Of a stretch of DNA of 42,037 bases, positions 1 through 10,334 are shown piece by piece. The stretch comes from a filamentous cyanobacterium CCP3 (lineage in GTDB: Bacteria; Cyanobacteriota; Cyanobacteriia; Phormidesmidales; Phormidesmidaceae): NCBI GenBank assembly GCA_003022385.1, contig PYGV01000015.1:1-42037 (forward strand). The letters are read 5' to 3'. Numbering within the stretch: the stretch's first letter is position 1; every line of letters starts with the position of its first letter. The notes below the pieces were generated by a model. That model saw only the letters and a list, made by a program, of their open reading frames with translations, made no database searches and was not told the origin of the DNA. The position numbers and the translations under genes were made by a program.

Positions 1-12
1 GGACTGCCGCAT
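1..12 (-). CDS. possible start of a toxin-like gene (cut by window edge)
   Basis: An ATG on the reverse strand at 12-10 follows a GGAG ribosome-binding site and lies 39 bases after the stop of the UPF0175 gene. Only four codons (Met-Arg-Gln-Ser) are in the window. UPF0175 antitoxins are usually followed by a DUF3368 PIN-like gene, so this could be its start. The identification rests on gene order only. Confidence 0.25.
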
Positions 13-51
13 TGAGTTCTCCAGGGTCGTTACATTCTCATATTGAGACTG

Positions 52-267
52 CTATGAGTTTTCTGCACCACCAAGCCTGTAATGCACTGGGATGTGGCGA
101 CTGGCGAGCAGGTGTTGAAAGGCGACGCGGTGCATTGCTGCAAAACGACTGGCTTGGGCAAGGGTAAGCTTTTCACGCTGAAAGAGCATGACAGCGATCT
201 CCTGACGCATTTCAGCTGCAGTCATGCGAGTTGAAGCTAGGATTTCATCAGGGACAACAACGCTCAT
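52..267 (-). CDS. UPF0175 family antitoxin-like protein
   Basis: A 71-residue protein starting Met-Ser-Val-Val-Val-Pro-Asp-Glu. It carries the UPF0175 pattern: a helix with EIAVMLF, then REKLTLAQASRFA, a predicted helix-turn-helix, and the closing element HIPVHY. Proteins of this family are small DNA-binding antitoxin-like partners of DUF3368/PIN proteins. The reading frame stays open 48 codons further upstream, but that extension runs antisense into the next gene, and conservation begins at the Met chosen here. It is divergent from the GFA gene, with only 36 bases between the starts, so the two promoters must overlap. Family call is fairly sure; the toxin-antitoxin role is inferred. Confidence 0.7.
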   Translation of the reverse strand: MSVVVPDEILASTRMTAAEMRQEIAVMLFQREKLTLAQASRFAAMHRVAFQHLLASRHIPVHYRLGGAENS

Positions 268-303
268 AGCCCAGTTTCTCGCTACTTTCCCTATTGTAGG
301 CTT

Positions 304-705
304 ATGGAGCAATTCACTGGCGGTTGTCTGTGCGGCAACGTCCGACTTGTGGCAACCGGGCCGCCAAACCGAGTTGGCCTCTGTCACTGTCTCGACTGCC
401 GCAAACACCACGGAGCCCTTTTTTACGCCGCCGCAATCTTCCCCCAGGCTGCCGTAACCATTGAAGGCGAAACCCGCGACTACAACGGGCGATGCTTCTG
501 CCCTCGCTGTGGCTCATCCGTCTTTGCCTGCGCCGCCGCCGAAATCGAAGTGCACCTGGGCTCCCTTGATGCCCCCGACCAACTGATGCCCACCTACGAA
601 AACTGGACTATCCGTCGCGAGTCGTGGCTGCCGCCGTTTCCGCTGGTGAGGAGGTATGAGCGCGATCGCGACGCCACCAGTAACGGTTTTGTTGGGTTTC
701 GCTAA
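304..705 (+). CDS. GFA family zinc-binding protein (CENP-V/GFA fold)
   Basis: A 133-residue protein with the full cysteine set of the GFA family: CLC at residues 8-10, CHCLDC at 27-32 and CPRC at 66-69, which bind two zinc ions. The C-terminal block YENW...RESWLPPF is also typical. The family was named after a glutathione-dependent formaldehyde-activating enzyme, but most bacterial members have no proven reaction, so no substrate is assigned. The last residues (NGFVGFR) and the stop lie inside a dispersed inverted repeat (685-717), so the original C-terminus may have been replaced. It stands alone, divergent from the UPF0175 gene. Confidence 0.85.
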   Translation: MEQFTGGCLCGNVRLVATGPPNRVGLCHCLDCRKHHGALFYAAAIFPQAAVTIEGETRDYNGRCFCPRCGSSVFACAAAEIEVHLGSLDAPDQLMPTYENWTIRRESWLPPFPLVRRYERDRDATSNGFVGFR

Positions 706-717
706 CGCAACAAAACC
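685..717. repeat. intergenic-type inverted repeat overlapping a gene 3' end
   Basis: GGTTTTGTTG at 685-694 is the exact reverse complement of CAACAAAACC at 708-717, with a 13-base loop. The sequence resembles the short GTTGGGTTTCGC...GCAAC elements common between cyanobacterial genes. It supplies the stop codon of the GFA gene and could act as its terminator. Confidence 0.6.
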
Positions 718-977
718 TACAGGAGCATCAGGGTCTCAAGGGTTTGGTCAGTCATTAGGCCATTGTCAGCCATCGGTAGTGCTATAGCTAACACGTTGAT
801 AAAGCAAACAGACGAAAAACTTAGGATAGTGCCGAAACTGTCTACTGCTCCTTATTTTGCCGTTAGTCTGTTCCTCATATAGAAACAAGACGTTGAAGCG
901 TAAAGTCGATTGAAGCGTGTTTAGTAGGCTATGCTACGATGCGTCTACTTTAATTGAACCCGTGAGGAAACGAAAAC

Positions 978-1346
978 ATGGAAAACCAGAGCCCGCCTTC
1001 GTTTCAGAAACAGCCCGGCTTAAAAAGCATATTGCCGACCATCTTCAGCGCCATCTCAGTCGCAATGACCCTCTGGATCGCCTACCAGAATACACAGGTT
1101 CAGCCCAAGATCGACGAGATCAGCGATCAGGTACAGCAGATCAGGGGCCAGGTCGAGCAAACGGGCGGCGGGGTAGCCACACTACAGCAAATGGATGAAG
1201 CGCGAAAGATGGAATTGTTCAGGCAGCTGACTGAAAATAGGAACAACCAAGAGGATGTGCTGAGAGCCTTCCAAGAAGTTTTTCCTGAGGATGAGTTTTG
1301 GTTTAATGAGGAGCTAGGTCAACCTAGGATCAACACTGCCCCTTAG
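978..1346 (+). CDS. small membrane-anchored coiled-coil protein of unknown function
   Basis: A 122-residue protein after a GAGGAAA ribosome-binding site. Residues about 17-37 (ILPTIFSAISVAMTLWIAY) form one hydrophobic segment. A polar, Gln/Glu-rich stretch (about 42-90) with heptad-like spacing suggests a coiled coil. The tail is acidic (FPEDEFWFNEEL). I do not recognise a family. It is preceded by 272 bases of non-coding sequence and followed by a decayed Uma2 gene, so this is an accessory patch. The protein could be a small membrane adaptor; nothing more can be said. Confidence 0.6.
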   Translation: MENQSPPSFQKQPGLKSILPTIFSAISVAMTLWIAYQNTQVQPKIDEISDQVQQIRGQVEQTGGGVATLQQMDEARKMELFRQLTENRNNQEDVLRAFQEVFPEDEFWFNEELGQPRINTAP

Positions 1347-1610
1347 CCCAGATGTATAGCTTCACCTGTTGCTGATTTGATTGTTGCTATTCTCAATCGG
1401 CACCTGCGCGACTACGTGCGCACAACGCCCGTTACCCTGCAAATTCCTGACCAGGCAGGCATCGAACCCGACCACTGTTTTTGGCTCAACAACTGGGCAG
1501 TGGTAAGCGGCAAAAGCCAAATTGACTTGGCCACTGATCCGCCACCAGTCAAACAGAGACTAGCCAGTTTTTCTCCGCTCTTGCAATTCCAGGCCATTAT
1601 CAATAGGTAA
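1347..1610 (+). pseudogene. Uma2-family nuclease remnant
   Basis: The open frame (up to 77 codons from TTG at 1377; the frame also reads through upstream of it) has a central run resembling the middle of cyanobacterial Uma2 (DUF820) PD-(D/E)XK nuclease-like proteins: GIEPDHCFWLNN, then AVVSGK, then IDLATDPPP. In intact relatives this leads into the strand carrying the catalytic residues. Here the homology stops right after DPPP and unrelated sequence leads to a stop at 1608-1610. The N-terminal part is also missing, and no good ATG or ribosome-binding site is present. I read it as a decayed copy; an intact relative lies at 26189-26746. Confidence 0.5.
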
Positions 1611-1773
1611 TTGCAGCTGTTGATAATGGTGTCAGTCCTCCTAGAGCAATTTTATCAAGTATCCAAATTGCGTAGCTTGACGCGCCGCAGTATGTTAACC
1701 CTCGTTGCGTTATGCTTGGCTTGATTGTCCAGGGTTGAGTTGAATCAGCCTACCTGCTAAAGGTAGATGAAAT

Positions 1774-2268
1774 ATGAATCGGTCAGGAAAGCTCTTCTTC
1801 TTTTGCGGCAAAATGGCGGCAGGCAAATCAACCCTCGCCAAGAAAATTGCGCAGCGCGAAGACGCGGTTTTGATGGTGCAAGACGAGCTGCTGACCACCT
1901 TATATCCGGGCGAAATTTCAGACATCCCCGACTTTATTAAATATTCATCCAGACTGAGGGATGCCCTGACGCCGCACATCGTTTCACTGCTTTCCAAAGG
2001 AATCTCGGTTGTACTCGACTTTCCTGGCAACACCCAAAATCAGCGCGCCTGGTTTCGGCAGCTATTCGAAAGCGCCAACGCCGAGCATGAGTTGCACTAT
2101 GTCGATGTACCTGATGAATTGTGCAAGCGCCAGCTGCGAGAGCGAAGCAAGGATCTTCCCGCAGGTTCAGCGTTCACCAGCGATGCTGAGTTTGATGCCA
2201 TCACGGCCTACTTTCAGCCCCCCTCAGACAACGAAAACTTCAACATCATTCTCCATCGGCGTGCTTAG
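1774..2268 (+). CDS. small P-loop ATPase/kinase (zeta-toxin / AAA_33-like)
   Basis: A 164-residue single-domain P-loop protein. The Walker A motif GKMAAGKST spans residues 12-20. A hydrophobic strand ending VVLDFPGN (about 79-86) fits the Walker B/acceptor position, with Asp82. The basic stretch CKRQLRERSK (117-126) looks like the lid that closes over ATP in nucleotide-kinase-type folds. Proteins of this size are usually annotated as AAA family ATPase or kinase and are related to chloramphenicol phosphotransferase and zeta toxins; the phosphate acceptor is unknown. It stands alone, with no antitoxin-like gene beside it. Confidence 0.75.
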   Translation: MNRSGKLFFFCGKMAAGKSTLAKKIAQREDAVLMVQDELLTTLYPGEISDIPDFIKYSSRLRDALTPHIVSLLSKGISVVLDFPGNTQNQRAWFRQLFESANAEHELHYVDVPDELCKRQLRERSKDLPAGSAFTSDAEFDAITAYFQPPSDNENFNIILHRRA

Positions 2269-2300
2269 GAACGTGGAACTTTTAAGGTGCAATTCTTGTA

Positions 2301-2344
2301 GGTCAGGCATCTTGCCTGACCGTGGACAGCCGAGACGGCTATCC
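2301..2344. repeat. tandem pair of short hairpins upstream of sdhA
   Basis: Two palindromes lie side by side. GGTCAGGCA (2301-2309) pairs perfectly with TGCCTGACC (2313-2321) around a 3-base loop. GGACAGCCG (2324-2332) pairs with CGGCTATCC (2336-2344) with one mismatch. The wording (CAGGCATCTTGCCTG, then GGACAGCC) resembles dispersed cyanobacterial intergenic elements. It could terminate the preceding kinase gene. Confidence 0.6.
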
Positions 2345-2474
2345 CACATTATTTGATTCGCGATCCTTAACCCTGAATTACTCCAGCACAGTGCTGTGTA
2401 TCTGGCCAAAGCGCGAACAGGCTGACAGGTCTAAAATGGAGGCACACACCGCGCCTCATCTTCCCCCCATCCCC

Positions 2475-4385
<1,911 letters not shown>

Positions 4386-4534
4386 CACCAAATCTAGACC
4401 GCACAGCCCCAACCCCAAAAAGGTCGCCCTGTAGGGGCAAACGGTATTACCCGCCCCAACTGGGGATAGCCAAGGCGGATTCAGGATCAAACCGTGCTTG
4501 GGCCGCCATATCTCGGAACGTTAAGACCCAGACC

Positions 4535-6409
4535 TCAGGGCTTAGGAGCCGAGGGTGGCAGGCCTTCCAACACAACCAGGGCCTCAGTTACCTTTTTAAC
4601 CAGGGGGGCCGCTACAGTTGACCCATAGGCGTCATCGCCCTGGGGTTCATCGATAATGGCCAGCACCACGTAGCGGGGTGCATCGATAGGCAAAATACCG
4701 ACAAAGCTGGTTACCCGCCCTCGGCCATAGCCTCCAGAGGCGGTGGCCTTTTGGGCCGTGCCGGTCTTGCCCCCGACTCGGTAGCCGGGCAGCTTGGCAG
4801 GGCTGCCGGTGCCGCTGTCTACCACGGCTTCCATCATGCTGAGTACCTGCTGCGTGGTTTGGGGCGAGAAAATAGACTTGGGCTCGGGCCGCTCTGGAGT
4901 CCAGACCTCGCGGCCATCGTCGGTCTCCATACCGCTCACCACGTGGGGAATAACCAGCTGGCCGCCGTTAGCGAGGGTAGCCTGTAGCTGCATCATCTTA
5001 ATCGGCGACAGCGAGAAACCCTGACCAAAGGCTGTGGTCGCCGACTCTACTTTGCTTTTGACAAACTGCTCGCGGTCTTTCATTTGACCGGCGGCTTCGG
5101 CGGGCAGGTCGATGCCTGTAGCCTGGTCAAGGCCGAGGCGCTGTAGCCAGGTGTAGTAGTCAGCAGCGGGCATTTTTTGCATAATCCGCACCATGCCGAC
5201 GTTGCTAGAATACTTCAGCACATCGGTGATCGAAATTGGCCCTCGCCCGCCAGCGGTGGCGTAGTCGTGGTTTCTAATCTTCCACTCGCCAAACTGCATC
5301 TGGCCACTGTCGTTGACCAGTTCGTCTGGGGTGATTAATCCGGTTTCGAGGGCGATCGCAATATTAATCGGCTTAAAGGTCGACCCCGGTTCATAGAGAT
5401 CGCTAACTACCCAGCTTCTGAGGTCGCTGAGGTCAGCCTTGTAGTACTGGTTAGGGTCGTAGGTAGGCACGCTGGCCAGAGCCAGCATTTCGCCGCTGTG
5501 AGCATCCATCACCATGACGGTGCCTCGCTTGGCGTGGTGGCGATCGACAGTCGCCTGTAGCTCCTGCTGCGCCGATCGCTGTAGCCGACTGTCGAGGGTG
5601 AGGCGCAGACTGACATGGCCAGCCAGCAAAGGATCGCTCAAAGCCGCAGTGGCCTCTGGGTTGCCAGCTGCTTGGCTATCAGTGGCCGGGTCGGGGGGCG
5701 CCGCCGATGCTGCGGTTAGCAGCTTCACCGGAGGGCCGTAGACCTCAGCTTCAGAGTCGGTCTCGCTCTGGGGCGATTCTGCCACGGGGGGAACCAGGGA
5801 GAGCTGATCCTGGTAGGCAATTTCTAGCCCGGCCTGGGGCTGGCCTTCAACATTTACAAACCCGACAACGGGGGCAAACAAATGCTGCTGGGGGTAAAAC
5901 CGCTGCTGCTGGGGTTGCAGCTCCAACCCGTTCAGGCGCAGGGCGCGAATGTGGTCAACGGTGGCTTCGCTCAGCCCATCGACGAGCCGAATACCCGTCG
6001 GCTGGCGACTGAACTGGCTGAGTAGCTTAGATTCTGATGTTTCCAGGAGGGGGCTTAGGGCAACCGCCACCTCCTGCATCGTCAGGTCAAAGAGGCGAGG
6101 ATGGGCGTACAGGGTATAAACCACTCGGTCGACAGCCAGCACGTTGCCCTGGCGATCGATCATTGAGTGGCGCACCTGCCGTTGCACAGAGGGCAAAAGC
6201 CGCTGCTGCTGAGCCAGACTGGCCAGGTGATCGCCCTGGGCTAGCTGTAGCCAGGCCAGCCGCCCTGCGATCGCCAGCAGCGACAGCACCAGCAGCCCCC
6301 ACACCATAAACACCCGCACTCGGGTCGTCGCCGGGTTAAAGGCGACGACAGCGGGGGGGCGAGTTCGTTTACGGCGACGACGGCGAGCAGAGTAGGCAGA
6401 ACTAGCCAT
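4535..6409 (-). CDS. ftsI: septal peptidoglycan transpeptidase, penicillin-binding protein 2/3 (FtsI)
   Basis: A class B penicillin-binding protein of 624 residues that cross-links septal peptidoglycan. A basic cytoplasmic tail (RRRRRKRTR, 10-17) is followed by one membrane segment (about 33-53) and a dimerisation domain with the RQVRHSMIDRQGNVLA block. The transpeptidase domain has all three active-site motifs: STFK with nucleophile Ser343, SSN at 401-403 and KTGTA at 548-552. Residues about 203-262, rich in Pro, Ala and Ser, form a low-complexity linker before the catalytic domain and look longer than usual. It sits 32 bases after the FtsL-like gene, so the two are surely co-transcribed, convergent to sdhA. 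Confidence 0.93.
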   Translation of the reverse strand: MASSAYSARRRRRKRTRPPAVVAFNPATTRVRVFMVWGLLVLSLLAIAGRLAWLQLAQGDHLASLAQQQRLLPSVQRQVRHSMIDRQGNVLAVDRVVYTLYAHPRLFDLTMQEVAVALSPLLETSESKLLSQFSRQPTGIRLVDGLSEATVDHIRALRLNGLELQPQQQRFYPQQHLFAPVVGFVNVEGQPQAGLEIAYQDQLSLVPPVAESPQSETDSEAEVYGPPVKLLTAASAAPPDPATDSQAAGNPEATAALSDPLLAGHVSLRLTLDSRLQRSAQQELQATVDRHHAKRGTVMVMDAHSGEMLALASVPTYDPNQYYKADLSDLRSWVVSDLYEPGSTFKPINIAIALETGLITPDELVNDSGQMQFGEWKIRNHDYATAGGRGPISITDVLKYSSNVGMVRIMQKMPAADYYTWLQRLGLDQATGIDLPAEAAGQMKDREQFVKSKVESATTAFGQGFSLSPIKMMQLQATLANGGQLVIPHVVSGMETDDGREVWTPERPEPKSIFSPQTTQQVLSMMEAVVDSGTGSPAKLPGYRVGGKTGTAQKATASGGYGRGRVTSFVGILPIDAPRYVVLAIIDEPQGDDAYGSTVAAPLVKKVTEALVVLEGLPPSAPKP

Positions 6410-6441
6410 GGAGCAACAGCAGGTAAAGAATGGGCTAGCGC

Positions 6442-6969
6442 TTAGTACCCCAGGGGTACGTCCACCTTGGGCAGGACAAATCGATTGACTACCGAAGCGG
6501 GCACTTGAGCTGAAGCAGCTGCTTGAGGGGTGGGCTTTAGAAAAATGACGTTACCCGGCTGAGGGGGTTGAAACCCCATCTCAGCGACTTCGACCTGATG
6601 AGCCAGGTGATTTTTGAGCACTTCATTGGCGGTAGTAAGCTGCTGCTCACTGCGCTGTAGTCGATTGAGCTGTTGATTGGCCTGATTGAGCTGGCGGTTG
6701 ATGTAGACCGAGGTGCCATAGCTGAGCAGGGTGAGAGTCACCAGCGATACCGCCAGAGCCGAGGTGACCAGGTGCAGCTGAGACAGCCGCCGCACTAGCG
6801 GACCAGGTGCATCTACACCCGGTGCTGTAGGCAGTAGGGCGGGCGCAGAAACCCTGGGTCTGGTTTCCGCGGGTAGAGCGGCAGCACTCTGGCGCGAATT
6901 AAGAGCTGTTGCTGCCCTGGTCCGAGATGGCACCGGACGAGGCACATAGGATTTCAGCGCAGCAGACAT
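6442..6969 (-). CDS. FtsL-like bitopic division protein
   Basis: A 175-residue protein. The N-terminal 60 residues are Ala/Pro/Arg-rich and probably cytoplasmic. One membrane segment follows (about 66-88, LHLVTSALAVSLVTLTLLSYG), then a Gln/Leu-rich coiled coil (about 90-127, NRQLNQANQQLNRLQ), then a Pro-rich tail with NVIFLKP. This is the topology of FtsL/DivIC, which recruits FtsI to the divisome, and it lies directly upstream of ftsI, where ftsL sits in many bacteria. Sequence similarity to characterised FtsL is too low to name it firmly. It probably shares a transcript with ftsI and perhaps with ilvB, 94 bases upstream. Confidence 0.7.
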   Translation of the reverse strand: MSAALKSYVPRPVPSRTRAATALNSRQSAAALPAETRPRVSAPALLPTAPGVDAPGPLVRRLSQLHLVTSALAVSLVTLTLLSYGTSVYINRQLNQANQQLNRLQRSEQQLTTANEVLKNHLAHQVEVAEMGFQPPQPGNVIFLKPTPQAAASAQVPASVVNRFVLPKVDVPLGY

Positions 6970-7063
6970 AGACGACCCACACCAGTAGCGAAACTGAAGT
7001 CAGGATACTGCATTCTGAAAAATTTGAGCCATTGCCCGGCAAAACTGCCTCAAGCTATGGAAT

Positions 7064-8953
7064 CTATAGCTTAGTACCGCACTCTGAGCAGAAATTGCTG
7101 GTCGAAGCGTTTTGGTGACCGCAGCTGACACAGGGATCCAGCCCGTTGTCTGCTCCAATACCGTGCACTTCGGGCAGGCCAATCATCTGGTGGTTCCCCT
7201 TGCCGGGAGCGACCATGGGGTAGCAGTTTTCGTCGCGGCGCACGCGCACATCCAGCAGCACAGGGCCGTTGTGGGCCAGCATGGTGGCAACAGCGGTGCT
7301 CAGATCGTCGCGATCGCGCACCACCATCCCCTTAATGCCGTAGGCCTGGGCCAGCAGCTCAAAATCAGGCATGCCAATTTCCATATTGGAAGACGAATAG
7401 CGCTCGCCGTGGAAGGCCTGCTGCCACTGGCGCACCATGCCCTGCCAGCCGTTGTTAATAACGACGGTTTTGACCGGAATGCTGTACTGAGCCAGGGTGC
7501 CCAGCTCCTGCAGGTTCATTTGAAAGCTGGCGTCGCCGCTGATGCAAATCACCGTTTCGTTGGGCAGCGCCACCTGCACGCCCATTGCGGCTGGCATGCC
7601 AAAGCCCATCGTGCCCAGTCCGGCGCTGGATACCCATTGACGCGGACCGTTCTTTAAGAACTGAGCCGACCACATCTGGTGCTGGCCCACATCAGTTGTG
7701 TAATAAGCGTGGGGAGCCTGGGTAGCCAGCTCAGTGATCACCTCCTGGGGAGACAGCACATCGGGGTAGGTGGGCACCGTCAGAGGATAGTCGCGCTTCC
7801 AGCGGTCAATGCGATCGCGCCAGGCCGCTGTCTGGTTAGGGGGCGGCAGCTGGTTCTCCTCCTCCAGGCGGTTGAGCAAATGGGTCAGCACCTGCTTAAC
7901 GTCGCCCACAATCGGCACCTGAGGGGTACGGTTTTTGCCCACCTCGGCCGGGTCAATATCGATGTGAATGACCTGGGCGCGAGAGGCAAACTCGTCGAGC
8001 TTGCCGGTGACGCGATCGTCAAAGCGTGCCCCTACCGCAATCAGCAGATCACACTCGCTAACCGCAAAGTTGGCGTAGGCGGTACCGTGCATGCCCAGCA
8101 TGCCCAGGGCCAGCGGATGGTGCTCGTCAAAGGCCCCCTTGCCCATCAGCGTAGTCGTCACCGGAATTTGGAAGTACTCTGCCAGGCGGCGAATTTCAGC
8201 GTGGGCACCCGCCGTAATAGCACCGCCGCCGACGTACAGCAGCGGCCGCTCACTCTGGCGCAGCAGCCGCAGGGCCGGGTTAATCTGGCGCGTATTGCCC
8301 TTAACCGTAGGCTTGTAGCCGGGCAGATTGACCTGCCCAGGCTCGACTGGCACATAGTCAAACTCCGCCAGACCGATATCTTTAGGAATGTCAATCAGCA
8401 CCGGGCCGGGCCGACCCGTCTGAGCAATATAAAAGGCCTCCGCCACCATTCGAGGAATTTGGTCGGGGGTGCGGGCGACGTAGGAATGCTTGACCAGCGG
8501 CAGGGTAATGCCAAAAATATCGGTTTCCTGAAAGGCATCGCTGCCGATCGCATGGCTGGGCACCTGCCCCGTAATCACCACCATCGGCACCGAGTCCATT
8601 TGGGCAGTAGCGATCCCGGTGACCAGGTTGGTGGCCCCAGGGCCAGAGGTGCCAAAGCAAACCCCTACTTTCCCAGTCGCGCGGGCGTAGCCATCGGCGG
8701 CGTGGGCACCCCCCTGCTCGTGGCGCACCAGAATGTGGCTAATGCCCCCTGCGGCCTCGGCCCGGTACAGCTCATCGTAGATGGGCAAAATGGCCCCACC
8801 GGGATAGCCAAAAATATGTTCTACCCCGTGCCGTTTGAGGCTGTCGATCAGGGCAAAGGCCCCGGAGGCGCGGCGCACGAGAACACTGTTAGGAGCGGCA
8901 ATGGGAGTCGTCATAGCGGCGGGTGCTTGGGTTTGGCTAGGGCTAGAGTGCAT
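7064..8953 (-). CDS. ilvB: acetolactate synthase large subunit with C-terminal zinc ribbon
   Basis: The ThDP enzyme that condenses two pyruvates to acetolactate, or pyruvate with 2-oxobutyrate, in branched-chain amino acid synthesis. The 629-residue protein has the N-terminal PYR domain with the ThDP-activating Glu79 in [15 protein letters not shown], a central FAD domain (IDPAEVGKN region) and the C-terminal PP domain with GDASFQMN...[12 protein letters not shown]. It ends with a short CxxC-x10-CxxC element (Cys 608, 611, 622, 625), a zinc-ribbon tail after the usual PMVAPG...H ending. An internal ATG at residue 14 (MTTPIAAP) is an alternative start. The regulatory small subunit is not adjacent. 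Two AACATTT(T)CTCC boxes lie upstream. Confidence 0.93.
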   Translation of the reverse strand: MHSSPSQTQAPAAMTTPIAAPNSVLVRRASGAFALIDSLKRHGVEHIFGYPGGAILPIYDELYRAEAAGGISHILVRHEQGGAHAADGYARATGKVGVCFGTSGPGATNLVTGIATAQMDSVPMVVITGQVPSHAIGSDAFQETDIFGITLPLVKHSYVARTPDQIPRMVAEAFYIAQTGRPGPVLIDIPKDIGLAEFDYVPVEPGQVNLPGYKPTVKGNTRQINPALRLLRQSERPLLYVGGGAITAGAHAEIRRLAEYFQIPVTTTLMGKGAFDEHHPLALGMLGMHGTAYANFAVSECDLLIAVGARFDDRVTGKLDEFASRAQVIHIDIDPAEVGKNRTPQVPIVGDVKQVLTHLLNRLEEENQLPPPNQTAAWRDRIDRWKRDYPLTVPTYPDVLSPQEVITELATQAPHAYYTTDVGQHQMWSAQFLKNGPRQWVSSAGLGTMGFGMPAAMGVQVALPNETVICISGDASFQMNLQELGTLAQYSIPVKTVVINNGWQGMVRQWQQAFHGERYSSSNMEIGMPDFELLAQAYGIKGMVVRDRDDLSTAVATMLAHNGPVLLDVRVRRDENCYPMVAPGKGNHQMIGLPEVHGIGADNGLDPCVSCGHQNASTSNFCSECGTKL

Positions 8954-8978
8954 TGCTTAAGAAGAAAATTAGGTTGCG

Positions 8979-9078
8979 AACATTTTCTCCCTCGGGCCAC
9001 ACGGGCAGTGAAAGGCTCACCGCCGCTGCTTTACAGGAATGATGCTGCTAAATGCTGTTAAATGAGAAACATTTCTCC
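8979..9078. promoter_or_regulatory. paired AACATTT(T)CTCC boxes upstream of ilvB
   Basis: AACATTTTCTCC (8979-8990) and AACATTTCTCC (9068-9078) occur 89 bases apart in the ilvB leader. The second is half of a perfect palindrome, GAGAAA-CA-TTTCTC (9064-9077). On the ilvB strand these read GGAGAAA(A)TGTT. This could be a repressor or activator site; no regulator is identified. Confidence 0.35.
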
Positions 9079-9157
9079 TTATATTAGCAGCAGAGGCTGG
9101 AGTCTTTATGGCCCCAGGGGCTACTACTTTAGGCCACTAGTTATGAGCTGTTGATAA

Positions 9158-9826
9158 TCAGCTGATGGTAAAGCTCTGGCCACGGGCTTGATAGCGGTGT
9201 ATGGCCGCTTGCGATCGCTGGCACAGAAAGTCGGCAGCGCTCAGCCTCTGCCGTTGCCCACCTGACTCTGTTGCCCAGCCAGTGACCATCTGGGGCTGGC
9301 GCCATAGCGTCAGGTGGGGCACCGCTGGCTCGGCGTAAAAATCGAGATCCCCTGCCCCTAGCCAGCGAGAGGTGCCGTGGGTAAAAGCGTCATGGCTGAG
9401 CCGGTAAGTGGGCACCCCTGGGTCGCGCGGCACTCCCCAGCCATCCACCATGAACAGAGCCAGCACAGAGCCCCGGTGGCGCTGCCAGTGGGTCGCCAAC
9501 GCCGCCGCCCCCACACAGCCCGCGCTAAACGCCCAGATCACTAGCGCTGGCGCTACGCCCTCAAGGGTGGAGCTAGCTAGGACCGTACTGTCTAAGTGAT
9601 TCTCAAGCGTTTGGCGGAGGGCAAAGGGTGAGAGTACCCCAAGAGAGCCTGGTACGCAGACAACCTCGCTGAGCTGGCTCAAACCCTGATCTTGGGCAAC
9701 GGTAGCGAGTATTTGCCCGGTGTAGCTAGGCGGGTGCATGCCTCCACAGATCAGTAAAACAACTGGCTGTAAGGCCAACGTCACCTCCAACACCATCAGC
9801 TGAACGAATCCTAGAGCCACCATCAA
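9158..9826 (-). CDS. conserved-looking protein, possible alpha/beta-hydrolase-like fold
   Basis: A 222-residue protein of no family I can name firmly. After a hydrophobic start it has a strand-turn VVLLICGGMHPP (about 22-33), which fits the first strand and oxyanion loop of an alpha/beta hydrolase. Later ALVIWAFSAGCVGAAA (about 93-108) looks like a nucleophile elbow with Ser in AFSAG. A late His in SHDAFTHGTSRW (about 144-155) could complete a triad. The GxSxG rule is not met exactly, so the call is tentative. Start may be at residue 1 or at Met11. It is downstream of nothing on its strand and divergent from the ComFB-like gene. Confidence 0.5.
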   Translation of the reverse strand: MMVALGFVQLMVLEVTLALQPVVLLICGGMHPPSYTGQILATVAQDQGLSQLSEVVCVPGSLGVLSPFALRQTLENHLDSTVLASSTLEGVAPALVIWAFSAGCVGAAALATHWQRHRGSVLALFMVDGWGVPRDPGVPTYRLSHDAFTHGTSRWLGAGDLDFYAEPAVPHLTLWRQPQMVTGWATESGGQRQRLSAADFLCQRSQAAIHRYQARGQSFTIS

Positions 9827-10334
9827 TCAGGCTGTCCTGGGTTTAGATTGCTCCACCCTACCTCAGCCCTACCATAAACAACAGATCAAGGCTTTCAGCG
9901 ATTCAGAACCACCTGCAACCAAGAATAACCACCCAAATAATCACCCTATGTAACAACCCAGAGAGACCAACACTCCTGCCGAAAACAACAAGGATTGAGA
10001 AACAATTCACTTTACGTAGTTTTCATAATCACCCGAAAGAGAATAATTATTTTTTTCTAAAACTTAAGTAGGACCATCATCACTGTCGAGTTTATATAGG
10101 GAATACCTGATGGAGGTGGGATGGGTTTCGCTTCAGCACTTTAAGACAGTTTAACTTTTTGACGTTGGCCACCTCTTCAAGTCAGATCTTGAGCTCAGTA
10201 GTCCCGGTTTAAACGATTAATGTTTTACCGTTTCGTTTTTTTACTGCCTTTCCTAAGCTGTTTGGTCTGATCCCTGACCTAAACAGTCGCATCAATCCCT
10301 GACCTCGCCATAAGCTTTCCTGGAGTTTGATCAA
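9827..10334. other. 508-base non-coding divergent region
   Basis: No supportable gene. The stretch 9890-10260 is A+T-rich compared with its surroundings, fitting promoters for both flanking genes. Near the right end the 11-mer ATCCCTGACCT occurs twice, at 10270-10280 and 10295-10305, exactly 25 bases apart, just upstream of the ComFB-like gene. No convincing -35/-10 pair is claimed. Confidence 0.5.

Noticed and set aside
1774-2268. P-loop protein as a zeta-type toxin
   Set aside because: No epsilon-like antitoxin is adjacent and the substrate pocket cannot be identified; left as a small kinase.
4386-4534. GTAGGGGCAAACGG...CCGCCCC as a terminator between sdhA and ftsI
   Set aside because: The two arms pair poorly; it looks like half of a dispersed repeat and is not claimed as a terminator.
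7679-9061. 460-codon open frame on the + strand opposite ilvB
   Set aside because: It is antisense to a clear acetolactate synthase, with no family resemblance and the His/Gly/Arg-rich look of a codon-bias shadow.
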